A program made the translations under genes and the position numbers. A stretch of 26,420 nt of DNA from Saccoglossus kowalevskii (lineage: Eukaryota; Hemichordata; Enteropneusta; Harrimaniidae): contig NW_003138725.1 in assembly GCF_000003605.2 (NCBI RefSeq), positions 1 through 26,420 on the forward strand, in the 5' to 3' direction. The notes beneath the pieces were generated by a model, which searched no databases, was not told the origin of the DNA, and was given only the letters and a program-made list of their open reading frames with translations. How positions within the stretch are numbered: position 1 is the stretch's first letter; every line of letters starts with the position of its first letter. Positions 11,449 to 24,232 of the stretch are shown piece after piece.

Positions 11449-11685
11449 CTAGATATCTGATGAAATTGTGACCTGTGTTATTAGATATCTGGTCATATTG
11501 TTTCCTGGGTTGAAATATATCTCACTGTATTGTTCCCTGTGTTGTAAGATATCACACCATATTGTGTACTGTCTGGTTAGATATCTGACTGTATTGTCTC
11601 CTGTGATGTGAGATATCCTCACTGATTGCTTTCTGTGCTGGAAAATAGCCCAGCCTGCTGTCTTCTGGATTCCTAGATATAACAA
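11449..11685 (+). repeat. Diverged island inside the array
   Basis: Within an otherwise homogeneous array these 237 bases hold seven to eight units that keep the roughly 32 bp rhythm but differ at many positions. GATATC becomes GATATCTGATGA, GATATCTGGTC or ATATATCTCAC; CACCTG becomes TTCCTGGG or TGTACTGTC; the last units (about 11620-11675) are barely recognisable. Because the TAG stops have mutated, a 78-codon open frame appears on the minus strand, which is a by-product of decay. The island looks like a patch of old array that was never homogenised. Confidence 0.85.
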
Positions 11686-11783
11686 AGTATTGTCACCAGT
11701 GTTGCTAGATATCCTACAATATTGTCACCTGTTTTACTAGATATAACACAGTATTGTCACCAGTGTTGCTAGATACTACACAG
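11676..11783 (+). repeat. Variant module 'TAACAAAG', first copy
   Basis: This four-unit run carries GATATAACAAAG, then GATATCCTACAAT, then CTGTTTTACTAGATATAAC, then GATACTACACAG. It directly adjoins the diverged island. The same ordered run recurs at about 12252, 12698, 13909 (partial), 16561, 21085 (partial), 21181 and 21533, with 94-96 bp between its first and last unit. I found no copy to the left of the island. Confidence 0.85.
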
Positions 11784-14700
11784 TATTGTCACCTGTGTTG
11801 CTAGATATCACACAGTATTGTCACCAGTGTTGCTAGATATCGCACAATCTTGTCACCTGTGTTGTTAGATATCACACAGTACTGTCACCTTTGTTGCTAG
11901 ATATCACACAGTATTGCCACCTGTGTTGCTAGATATCACACAGTGTTGTCGCCTGTGTTGCTAGATATCACACTGTATTGTCACCTGTGTTGCTAGATAT
12001 CACACAATATTGTCACCTGTGTTGCTAGATATCACACAGTATTGCCACCTGTGTTGCTAGATATCAAACAGTATTGTCACCTGTGTTGCTAGATATCACA
12101 CAGTATTGTCACCTGTGTTGCTAGATATCACACAGTAATGTTTCCTGTGTTGTTAGATATCACCCAATACTGTCACCTGTGTTGCTAGATATCACAGAGT
12201 ATTGTCACCTGTGTTGCTAGGTATCAAACAGTATTGTCACCAGTGTTGCTAGATATAACAAAGTATTGTCACCAGTGTTGCTAGATATCCTACAATATTG
12301 TCACCTGTTTTACTAGATATAACAGTATTGTCACCAGTGTTGCTAGATACTACACAGTATTGTCACCTGTGTTGCTAGATATCACACAGTATTGTCACCT
12401 GTGTTGCTAGATATCACACAGTATTGTTTCCTGTGTTGTTAGATATCACCCAATACTGTCACCCGTGTTGCTAGATATCACACAGTATTGTCACCTGTGT
12501 TGCTAGATATCAAACAGTATTGTCATCTGTGTTGCTAGGTATCACACAGTGTTGTCACCTGTGTTGCTAGATATCACAGAGTATTGTCACCTGTGTTGCT
12601 AGATATCAAACAGTATTGTCATCTGTGTTGCTAGGTATCACACAGTATTGTCACCTGTGTTGCCAGATATCGCACATTATTGTCACCTGTGTTGCTAGAT
12701 ATAACAAAGTATTGTCACCAGTGTTGCTAGATATCCTACAATATTGTCACCTGTTTTACTAGATATAACACAGTATTGTCACCAGTGTTGCTAGATATTA
12801 CACAGTATTGTCACCTGTGTTGCTAGATATCACACAGTATTGTCACCAGTGTTGCTAGATATCACACTGTATTGTCACCTGTGTTGCTAGACATCGCACA
12901 ATCTTGTCACCTGTGTTGTTAGATATCACACAGTACTGTCACCTTTGTTGCTAGATATCACACAGTATTGCCACCTGTGTTGCTGGATATCACACAGTAT
13001 TGTCACCTGTGCTGTTAGATATCACACAGTATTGTTACCTGTGCTGTTAGATATCACACAGTATTGCCATCTGTGTTGCTAGATATCAAACAGTATTGTC
13101 ATCTGTGTTGCTAGATATCAAACAGTACTGTCATATGTGTTGCTTGGTATCACAGTGTTGTCACCTGTGTTGCTAGATATCACACAGTGTTGTCACCTGT
13201 GTTGCTAGATGCCGCACAATATTGTCACCTGTGTTGTTAGATATCACACTGTATTGTCACCTGTGTTGCTAGATATCACACAGTATTGTCACCTGTGTTG
13301 CTAGATATCACACAGTATTGTTTCCTGTGTTGTTAGATATCACACTGTATTTTAACCTGTGTTGCTAGATATCACACAATATTGTCACCTGTGTTGTTAG
13401 ATATCACACTGTATTGTCACCTGTGTTGCTAGATATCACACAGTATTGTCACCTGTGTTGCTAGGTATCACAGTGTTGTCACCTGTGTTGCTAGATATCA
13501 CACAGTGTTGTCACCTGTGTTGCTAGATACCGCACAATATTGTCACCTGTGTTGTTAGATATCACACTGTATTGTCACCTGTGTTGCTAGATATCACACA
13601 ATATTGTCACCTGTGTTGTTAGATATCACACTGTATTGTCATCTGTGTTGCTAGATATCACACAGTATTGTCACCTGTGCTGTTAGATATCACACAGTGT
13701 TGTCACCTGTGTTGTTAGATATCACACTGTATTGTCACCTGTGTTGCTAGATATCACACAGTATTGTCACCTGTGCTGTTAGATATCACACTGTATTGTC
13801 ACCTGTGCTGTTAGATATCACACAGTATTGTCACCTGTGCTGTTAGATATCACACAGTATTGTCACCTGTGCTGTTAGATGTCACACAGTATTGTCACCA
13901 GTGTTGCTAGATATCCTACAATATTGTCACCTGTTTTACTAGATATAAACACAGTATTGTCACCAGTGTTGCTAGATACTACACAGTATTGTCACCTGTG
14001 TTGCTAGATATCACACAGTATTGTCACCTGTGTTGCTAGATATCACACAGTATTGTTTCCTGTGTTGTTAGATATCACCCAATACTGTCACCCGTGTTGC
14101 TAGATATCACACAGTATTGTCACCTGTGTTGCTAGGTATCAAACAGTATTGTCATCTGTGTTGCTAGGTATCAAACAGTATTGTCACCTGTGTTGCTAGA
14201 TATCACACAGTATTGTCACCTGTGTTGCTAGATATCGCACAATATTGTCATCTGTGCTGTTAGGTATCACACAGTATTGTCACCTGTGTTGCCAGATATC
14301 GCACATTATTGTCACATGTGTTGCTAGATATAACAAAGTATTGTTTCCTATGTTGCTAGATATCACACAATATTGTCACCTGTGTTGCTAGATATCACAC
14401 AGTACTGTCACCAGTGTTGCTAGATATCACACAGTATTGTCACCTGTGTTGCTAGATATCACACAGTATTGTCATCTGTGTTGCTAGGTATCACACAGTG
14501 TTGTCACCTATGTTGCTAGATACCGCACAATATTGTCACCTGTGTTGTTAGATATCACACAGTATTGTCACCTGTGTTGCTAGATATCACACAGTATTGT
14601 CACCTGTGTTGCTAGATATCACACTGTATTGTCACCTGTGTTGTTAGATATCACACAGTACTGTCACCTGTGTTGCTAGATATCACACAGTATTGTCACC

Positions 14701-15004
14701 TGTGTTGCTAGATATCGCACAATATTGTCACCTGTGTTGTTAGATATCACACAGTACTGTCACCTGTGTTGCTAGATGTCAAACAGTATTGTCATCTGCG
14801 TTTCTAGGAATCACACAGTACTGTCACCTTTGTTGCTAGATATCACACAGTATTGCCACCTGTGTTGCTAGATATCACACAGTATTGTCACCTGTGCTGT
14901 TAGATATCAAACAGTATTGTCATATGTGTTGCTAGGTATCACAGTGTTGTCACCTGTGTTGCTAGATACCGCACAATATTGTCACCTGTGTTGTTAGATA
15001 CCAC

Positions 15005-15800
15005 ACTGTATTGTCACCTGTGTTGCTAGATATCACACAATATTGTCACCTGTGTTGTTAGATATCACACTGTATTGTCATCTGTGTTGCTAGATATCAC
15101 ACAGTATTGTCGCCTGTGCTGTTAGATATCACACAGTGTTGTCACCTGTGTTGCTAGATATCACACTGTATTGTCACCTGTGTTGCTAGATATCACACTG
15201 TATTGTCACCTGTGTTGCTAGATATCACACAATATTGTCACCTGTGTTGTTAGATATCACACTGTATTGTCACCTGTGCTGTTAGATATCACCCAGTATT
15301 GTCACCTGTGCTGTTAGATATCACACAGTATTGTCACCTGTGCTGTTAGATATCACACAGTATTGTCACCTGTGCTGTTAGATATCACACAGTATTGTTA
15401 CCTGTGCTGTTAGATATCACACAGTATTGTCACCTGTGTTGCTAGATATCAAACAGTATTGTCATCTGTGTTGCTAGATATCAAACAGTATTGTCATATG
15501 TGTTGCTAGGTATCACAGTGTTGTCACCTGTGTTGCTAGATATCACACAGTGTTGTCACCTGTGTTGCTAGATACCGCACAATATTGTCACCTGTGTTGT
15601 TAGATATCACACAGTATTGCCACCTGTGTTGCTAGATATCAAACAGTATTGTCATCTGTGTTGCTAGATATCAAACAGTATTGTCATATGTGTTGCTAGG
15701 TATCACAGTGTTGTCACCTGTGTTGCTAGATATCACACAGTGTTGTCACCTGTGTTGCTAGATACCGCACAATATTGTCACCTGTGTTGTTAGATATCAC
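15005..15800 (+). repeat. Higher-order repeat block copied at 17460-18250
   Basis: From the TCGCCTGTG marker (15111/17566) onward the offset is a constant 2,455 bp and the sequences are nearly identical through the two AGGTATC markers (15509 and 15699). One substitution is seen (ACCCAG here for ACACAG). The pair separates at about 15800/18254. Confidence 0.8.
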
Positions 15801-17459
15801 ACTGTATTGTCACCTGTGTTGCTAGATATCACACAGTATTGTCACCTGTGTTGCTAGATATCACACAGTATTGTTTCCTGTGTTGTTAGATATCACACTG
15901 TATTGTCACCTGTGTTGCTAGATATCGCACAATATTGTCACCTGTGTTGTTAAATATCACACAGTATTGTCATCTGTGTTGTTAGATATCACACAGTACT
16001 GTCACCTGTGTTGCTAGATATCACACAGTATTGCCACCTGTGTTGCTAGATATCAAACAGTATTGTCATCTGTGTTGCTAGATATCAAACAGTATTGTCA
16101 TATGTGTTGCTAGATATCACACAGTAGTGTCACCTGTGTTGCTAGATATCACACAGTATTGTTTCCTGTGTTGTTAGATATCACACTGTATTGTCACCTG
16201 TGTTGCTAGATATCACACAATATTGTCACCTGTGTTGTTAGATATCACACTGTATTGTCACCTGTGTTGCTAGATATCACACAGTATTGTCACCTGTGCT
16301 GTTAGATATCACACAGTGTTGTCACCTGTGTTGCTAGATATCACACTGTATTGCCACCTGTGTTGCTAGATATCACACAGTATTGTCACCTGTGTTGCTA
16401 GATATCACACAGTATTGTCACCTGTGTTGCTAGATATCACACAGTATTGTTTCCTGTGTTGTTAGATATCACCAAATACTGTCACCTGTGTTGCTAGATA
16501 TCACAGAGTATTGTCACCTGTGTTGCTAGGTATCAAACAGTATTGTCACCAGTGTTGCTAGATATAACAAAGTATTGTCACCAGTGTTGCTAGATATCCT
16601 ACAATATTGTCACCTGTTTTACTAGACATAACACAGTATTGTCACCAGTGTTGCTAGATACTACACAGTATTGTCACCTGTGTTGCTAGATATCACACAG
16701 TATTGTCACCTGTGTTGCTAGATATCACACAGTATTGTCACCTGTGTTGTTAAATATCACACAGTATTGTTTCTGTGTTGTTAGATATCACAATGTATTT
16801 CACCTGTGTTGCTAGATATCGCACAATATTTCACCTGTGTTGTTAAATATCACACAGTATTGTCATCTGTGTTGTTAGATATCACACAGTACTGTCACGT
16901 GTGTTGTTAGATATCACACAGTAGTGTCACCTGTGTTGCTAGATATCACACAGTATTGTCACGTGTGTTGTTAGATATCACACAGTATTGTCATATGTGT
17001 TGCTAGATATCACACAGTATTGTCACCAGTGTTGCTAGATACTACACAGTATTGTCACCTGTGTTGCTAGATATCACACTGTATTGTCACCTGTGTTGCT
17101 AGACATCGCACAATCTTGTCACCTGTGTTGTTAGATATCACACAGTACTGTCACCTTTGTTGCTAGATATCACACAGTATTGCCACCTGTGTTGCTAGAT
17201 ATCACACAGTATTGTCACCTGTGCTGTTAGATATCAAACAGTATTGTCATATGTGTTGCTAGGTATCACAGTGTTGTCACCTGTGTTGCTAGATACCGCA
17301 CAATATTGTCACCTGTGTTGTTAGATACCACACTGTATTGTCACCTGTGTTGCTAGATATCAAACAGTATTGTCATATGTGTTGCTAGATATCACACAGT
17401 ATTGTCACCTGTGTTGCTAGATATCACACAGTATTGTTTCCTGTGTTGTTAGATATCAC

Positions 17460-18250
17460 ACTGTATTGTCACCTGTGTTGCTAGATATCACACAATATTG
17501 TCACCTGTGTTGTTAGATATCACACTGTATTGTCATCTGTGTTGCTAGATATCACACAGTATTGTCGCCTGTGCTGTTAGATATCACACAGTGTTGTCAC
17601 CTGTGTTGCTAGATATCACACTGTATTGTCACCTGTGTTGCTAGATATCACACTGTATTGTCACCTGTGTTGCTAGATATCACACAATATTGTCACCTGT
17701 GTTGTTAGATATCACACTGTATTGTCACCTGTGCTGTTAGATATCACACAGTATTGTCACCTGTGCTGTTAGATATCACACAGTATTGTCACCTGTGCTG
17801 TTAGATATCACACAGTATTGTCACCTGTGCTGTTAGATATCACACAGTATTGTTACCTGTGCTGTTAGATATCACACAGTATTGTCACCTGTGTTGCTAG
17901 ATATCAAACAGTATTGTCATCTGTGTTGCTAGATATCAAACAGTATTGTCATATGTGTTGCTAGGTATCACAGTGTTGTCACCTGTGTTGCTAGATATCA
18001 CACAGTGTTGTCACCTGTGTTGCTAGATACCGCACAATATTGTCACCTGTGTTGTTAGATATCACACAGTATTGCCACCTGTGTTGCTAGATATCAAACA
18101 GTATTGTCATCTGTGTTGCTAGATATCAAACAGTATTGTCATATGTGTTGCTAGGTATCACAGTGTTGTCACCTGTGTTGCTAGATATCACACAGTGTTG
18201 TCACCTGTGTTGCTAGATACCGCACAATATTGTCACCTGTGTTGTTAGAT
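17460..18250 (+). repeat. Higher-order repeat block, partner of 15005-15800
   Basis: It shows the same order of variants as 15005-15800, including five successive CTGTTA units followed by ATCAAACAG units. Its right part flows into a three-copy 190 bp repeat. Confidence 0.8.
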
Positions 18251-18440
18251 ATCACACAGTATTGCCACCTGTGTTGCTAGATATCAAACAGTATTGTCAT
18301 CTGTGTTGCTAGATATCAAACAGTATTGTCATATGTGTTGCTAGGTATCACAGTGTTGTCACCTGTGTTGCTAGATATCACACAGTGTTGTCACCTGTGT
18401 TGCTAGACATCGCACAATCTTGTCACCTGTGTTGTTAGAT
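17964..18440 (+). repeat. 190 bp higher-order unit, three copies
   Basis: AGGTATCACAGTG markers lie at 17964, 18154 and 18344, exactly 190 bp apart. Each period holds one 30 bp unit and five 32 bp units in the same order, ending GATACCGCACAATATTG. The third copy switches to a different variant (GACATCGCACAATC) near 18405. Confidence 0.85.
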
Positions 18441-18559
18441 ATCACACAGTACTGTCACCTTTGTTGCTAGATATCACACAGTATTGCCACCTGTGTTGCT
18501 AGATATCACACAGTATTGTCACCTGTGCTGTTAGATATCAAACAGTATTGTCATATGTG

Positions 18560-19252
18560 TTGCTAGGTATCACAGTGTTGTCACCTGTGTTGCTAGATAT
18601 CACACAGTGTTGTCACCTGTGTTGTTAGATGCCGCACAATATTGTCACCTGTGTTGTTAGATATCACACTGTATTGTCACCTGTGTTGCTAGATATCACA
18701 CAGTATTGTCACCTGTGTTGCTAGATATCACACAGTATTGTTTCCTGTGTTGTTAGATATCACACTGTATTTTTAACCTGTGTTGCTAGATATCACACAA
18801 TATTGTCACCTGTGTTGTTAGATATCATACTGTATTGTCACCTGTGTTGCTAGATATCACACAGTATTGTCACCTGTGCTGTTAGATATCACACAGTGTT
18901 GTCACCTGTGTTGCTAGATATCACACTGTATTGTCACCTGTGTTGCTAGGTATCACAGTGTTGTCACCTGTGTTGCTAGATATCACACAGTGTTGTCACC
19001 TGTGTTGCTAGATACCGCACAATATTGTCACCTGTGTTGTTAGATACCACACTGTATTGTCACCTGTGTTGCTAGATATCAAACAGTATTGTCATATGTG
19101 TTGCTAGATATCACACAGTATTGTCACCTGTGTTGCTAGATATCACACAGTATTGTTTCCTGTGTTGTTAGATATCACACTGTATTGTCACCTGTGTTGC
19201 TAGATATCACACAATATTGTCACCTGTGTTGTTAGATATCACACTGTATTGT
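18560..19252 (+). repeat. Segment duplicated at 23540-24232 (offset 4,980 bp)
   Basis: Over about 690 bp I found one difference (GTTGTTAGATGCC at 18625 versus GTTGCTAGATGCC). Shared private marks include an inserted T in TATTTTTAACC (18771/23751) and GATATCATACTG (about 18825/23805). Confidence 0.87.
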
Positions 19253-22200
19253 TACCTGTGCTGTTAGATATCACACAATATTGTCACCTGTGTTGCTAGA
19301 TATCAAACAGTATTGTCATCTGTGTTGCTAGATATCACACAATATTGTCATATGTGTTGCTAGGTATCACAGTGTTGTCACCTGTGTTGCTAGATATCAC
19401 ACAGTGTTGTCACCTGTGTTGCTAGATACCGCACAATATTGTCACCTGTGTTGTTAGATATCACACTGTATTGTCACCTGTGTTGCTAGATATCACACAG
19501 TATTGTCACCTGTGTTGCTAGATATCACACAGTATTGTTCCCTGTGTTGTTAGATATCACACTGTATTGTCACCTATGTTGCTAGATATCGCACAATATT
19601 GTCACCTGTGTTGTTAGATATCACACAATATTGTCATATGTGTTGCTAGGTATCACAGTGTTGTCACCTGTGTTGCTAGATATCACACAGTGTTGTCACC
19701 TGTGTTGCTAGATACCGCACAATATTGTCACCTGTGTTGTTAGATATCACACTGTATTGTCACCTGTGTTGCTAGATATCACACAGTATTGTCACCTGTG
19801 TTGCTAGATATCACACAGTATTGTTTCCTGTGTTGTTAGATATCACACTGTATTGTCACCTGTGTTGCTAGATATCGCACAATATTGTCACCTGTGTTGT
19901 TAGATATCACACAGTATTGTCACCTGTGTTGCTAGATATCACACAGTATTGTTTCCTGTGTTGTTAGATATCACACTGTATTGTCACCTGTGTTGCTAGA
20001 TATCACACAATATTGTCACCTGTGTTGTTAGATATCACACTGTATTGTCACCTGTGTTGCTAGATATCACACAGTATTGTCACCTGTGTTGCTAGATATC
20101 ACACAGTATTGTTTCCTGTGTTGTTAGATATCACATTGTATTGTCACCTGTGTTGCTAGATATCACACAATATTGCCACCTGTGTTGTTAGATAACACAC
20201 TGTATTGTCACCTGTGTTGCTAGATATCACACAGTATTGTCACCTGTGCTGTTAGATATCACACAGTGTTGTCACCTGTGTTGCTAGATACCGCACAATA
20301 TTGTCACCTGTGTTGTTAGATATCACACTGTATTGTCACCTGTGTTGCTAGATATCACACAGTATTGTCACCTGTGTTGCTAGATATCACACAGTATTGT
20401 TTCCTGTGTTGTTAGATATCACACTGTATTGTCACCTGTGTTGCTAGATATCACACAATATTGTCACCTGTGTTGTTAGATATCACACTGTATTGTCATA
20501 TGTGTTGCTAGGTATCACAGTGTTGTCACCTGTGTTGCTAGATATCACACAGTGTTGTCACCTGTGTTGCTAGATACCGCACAATATTGTCACCTGTGTT
20601 GTTAGATATCACACTGTATTGTCACCTGTGTTGCTAGATATCACACAGTATTGTCACCTGTGTTGCTAGATATCACACAGTATTGTTTCCTGTGTTGTTA
20701 GATATCACACTGTATTGTCACCTGTGTTGCTAGATATCGCACAATATTGTCACCTGTGTTGTTAGATATCACACAGTATTGTCATCTGTGTTGTTAGATA
20801 TCACACAGTACTGTCACCTGTATTGCTAGATATCACACAGTATTGCCACCTGTGTTGCCAGATATCACACTGTATTGTCACCTGTGTTGCTAGATATCAC
20901 ACAGTATTGTCACCTGTGTTGCTAGATATCACACAGTATTGTTTCCTGTGTTGTTAGATATCACACTGTATTGTCACCTGTGTTGCTAGATATCACACAA
21001 TATTGTCACCTGTGTTGCTAGATATCACAGAGTATTGTCACCTGTGTTGCTAGGTATCAAACAGTATTGTCACCAGTGTTGCTAGATATAACAAAGTATT
21101 GTCACCAGTGTTGCTAGATATCCTACAATATTGTCACCTGTGTTGCTAGGTATCAAACAGTATTGTCACCAGTGTTGCTAGATATAACAAAGTATTGTCA
21201 CCAGTGTTGCTAGATATCCTACAATATTGTCACCTGTTTTACTAGATATAACACAGTATTGTCACCAGTGTTGCTAGATACTACACAGTATTGTCACCTG
21301 TGATGCTAGATATCACACAGTATTGTCACCTGTGTTGCTAGATATCACACAGTATTGTTTCCTGTGTTGTTAGATATCACCCAATACTGTCACCCGTGTT
21401 GCTAGATATCACAGAGTATTGTCACCTGTGTTGCTAGATATCAAACAGTATTGTCATCTGTGTTGCTAGGTATCACACAGTATTGTCACCTGTGTTGCTA
21501 GATATCGCACATTATTGTCACCTGTGTTGCTAGATATAACAAAGTATTGTCACCAGTGTTGCTAGATATCCTACAATATTGTCACCTGTTTTACTAGATA
21601 TAACACAGTATTGTCACCAGTGTTGCTAGATACTACACAGTATTGTCACCTGTGTTGCTAGATATCACACAGTATTGTCACCAGTGTTGCTAGATATCAC
21701 ACTGTATTGTCACCTGTGTTGCTAGACATCGCACAATCTTGTCACCTGTGTTGTTAGATATCACACAGTACTGTCACCTGTGTTGCTAGATATCACACAG
21801 TATTGTCACCTGTGTTGCTAGATATCACACAGTATTGTCACCTGTGCTGTTAGATATCACACAGTGTTGTCACCTGTGTTGCTAGATATCACACTGTATT
21901 GTCACCTGTGTTGCTAGATATCACACAATATCGTCACCTGTGTTGTTAGATATCACACTGTATTGTCACCTGTGTTGCTAGATATCACACAGTATTGTCA
22001 CCTGTGCTGTTAGATATCACACAGTATTGTCACCTGTGTTGTTAGATATCACACAGTATTGTCACCTGTGCTGTTAGATATCACACAGTATTGTCACCTG
22101 TGCTGTTAGATATCACACAGTATTGTTACCTGTGCTGTTAGATATCACACAGTATTGCCACCTGTGTTGCTAGATATCAAACAGTACTGTCATATGTGTT

Positions 22201-23539
22201 GCTTGGTATCACAGTGTTGTCACCTGTGTTGCTAGATATCACACAGTGTTGTCACCTGTGTTGCTAGATACCGCACAATATTGTCACCTGTGTTGTTAGA
22301 TATCACACTGTATTGTCACCTTTGTTGCTAGATATCACACAGTATTGTCACCTGTGTTGCTAGATATCACACAGTATTGTTTCCTGTGTTGTTAGATATC
22401 ACACTGTATAGTCACCTGTGTTGCTAGATATCGCACAATATTGTCACCTGTGTTGTTAGATATCACACAGTATTGTCATCTGTGTTGTTAGATATCACAC
22501 AGTACTGTCACCTGTGTTGCTAGATATCACACAGTATTGCCACCTGTGTTGCTAGATATCAAACAGTATTGTCACCTGTGTTGCTAGATATCACAAAGTA
22601 TTGTCACCTGTGTTGCTATATATCACACAGTATTGTTTCCTGTGTTGCTAGATATCACACTGTATTGTCACCTGTGTAGCTAGATATCACACAATATTGT
22701 CACCTGTGTTGTTAGATATCACACTGTATTGTCACCTGTGTTGCTAGATATCGCACAATATTGTCACCTGTGTTGTTAGATATCACACAGTATTGTCATC
22801 TGTGTTGTTAGATATCACACAGTACTGTCACCTGTGTTGCTAGTATCACACAGTATTGCCACCTGTGTTGCTAGATATCAAACAGTATTGCCATCTGTGT
22901 TGCTAGATATCAAACAGTATTGTCATATGTGTTGCTAGATATCACACAGTATTGTCACCTGTGTTGCTAGATATCACACAGTATTGTTTCCTGTGTTGTT
23001 AGATATCACACTGTATTGTCACCTGTGTTGCTAGATATCACACAATATTGTCACCTGTGTTGTTAGATATCACACTGTATTGTCACCTGTGTTGCTAGAT
23101 ATCACACAGTATTGTCACCTGTGCTGTTAGATATCACACAGTGTTGTCACCTGTGTTGCTAGATATCACACTGTATTGTCACCTGTGTTGCTAGATATCA
23201 CACAATATTGTCACCTGTGTTGTTAGATATCACACTGTATTGTCACCTGTGTTGCTAGATATCACACAGTATTGTCACCTGTGCTGTTAGATATCACACA
23301 GTATTGTTACCTGTGCTGTTAGATATCACACAGTATTGTCACCTGTGCTGTTAGATATCACACAGTATTGTCACCTGTGCTGTTAGATATCACACAGTAT
23401 TGTCACCTGTGCTGTTAGATATCACACAGTATTGTTACCTGTGCTGTTAGATATCACACAGTATTGCCACCTGTGTTGCTAGATATCAAACAGTATTGTC
23501 ATCTGTGTTGCTAGATATCAAACAGTACTGTCATATGTG

Positions 23540-24232
23540 TTGCTTGGTATCACAGTGTTGTCACCTGTGTTGCTAGATATCACACAGTGTTGTCACCTGT
23601 GTTGCTAGATGCCGCACAATATTGTCACCTGTGTTGTTAGATATCACACTGTATTGTCACCTGTGTTGCTAGATATCACACAGTATTGTCACCTGTGTTG
23701 CTAGATATCACACAGTATTGTTTCCTGTGTTGTTAGATATCACACTGTATTTTTAACCTGTGTTGCTAGATATCACACAATATTGTCACCTGTGTTGTTA
23801 GATATCATACTGTATTGTCACCTGTGTTGCTAGATATCACACAGTATTGTCACCTGTGCTGTTAGATATCACACAGTGTTGTCACCTGTGTTGCTAGATA
23901 TCACACTGTATTGTCACCTGTGTTGCTAGGTATCACAGTGTTGTCACCTGTGTTGCTAGATATCACACAGTGTTGTCACCTGTGTTGCTAGATACCGCAC
24001 AATATTGTCACCTGTGTTGTTAGATACCACACTGTATTGTCACCTGTGTTGCTAGATATCAAACAGTATTGTCATATGTGTTGCTAGATATCACACAGTA
24101 TTGTCACCTGTGTTGCTAGATATCACACAGTATTGTTTCCTGTGTTGTTAGATATCACACTGTATTGTCACCTGTGTTGCTAGATATCACACAATATTGT
24201 CACCTGTGTTGTTAGATATCACACTGTATTGT
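23540..24232 (+). repeat. Segment duplicated from or with 18560-19252
   Basis: This is the partner copy at a 4,980 bp offset. Its left flank also matches 13040-13440 at a 10,400 bp offset (TGCTTGGTAT at 13141/23541). The 13 kb copy lacks the inserted T, so it probably preserves the older state of the segment. Confidence 0.85.

Noticed and set aside
11449-11685. 78-codon minus-strand open frame in the diverged island
   Set aside because: It exists only because decay removed the regular stops. The peptide is translated repeat with no recognisable fold or signal.
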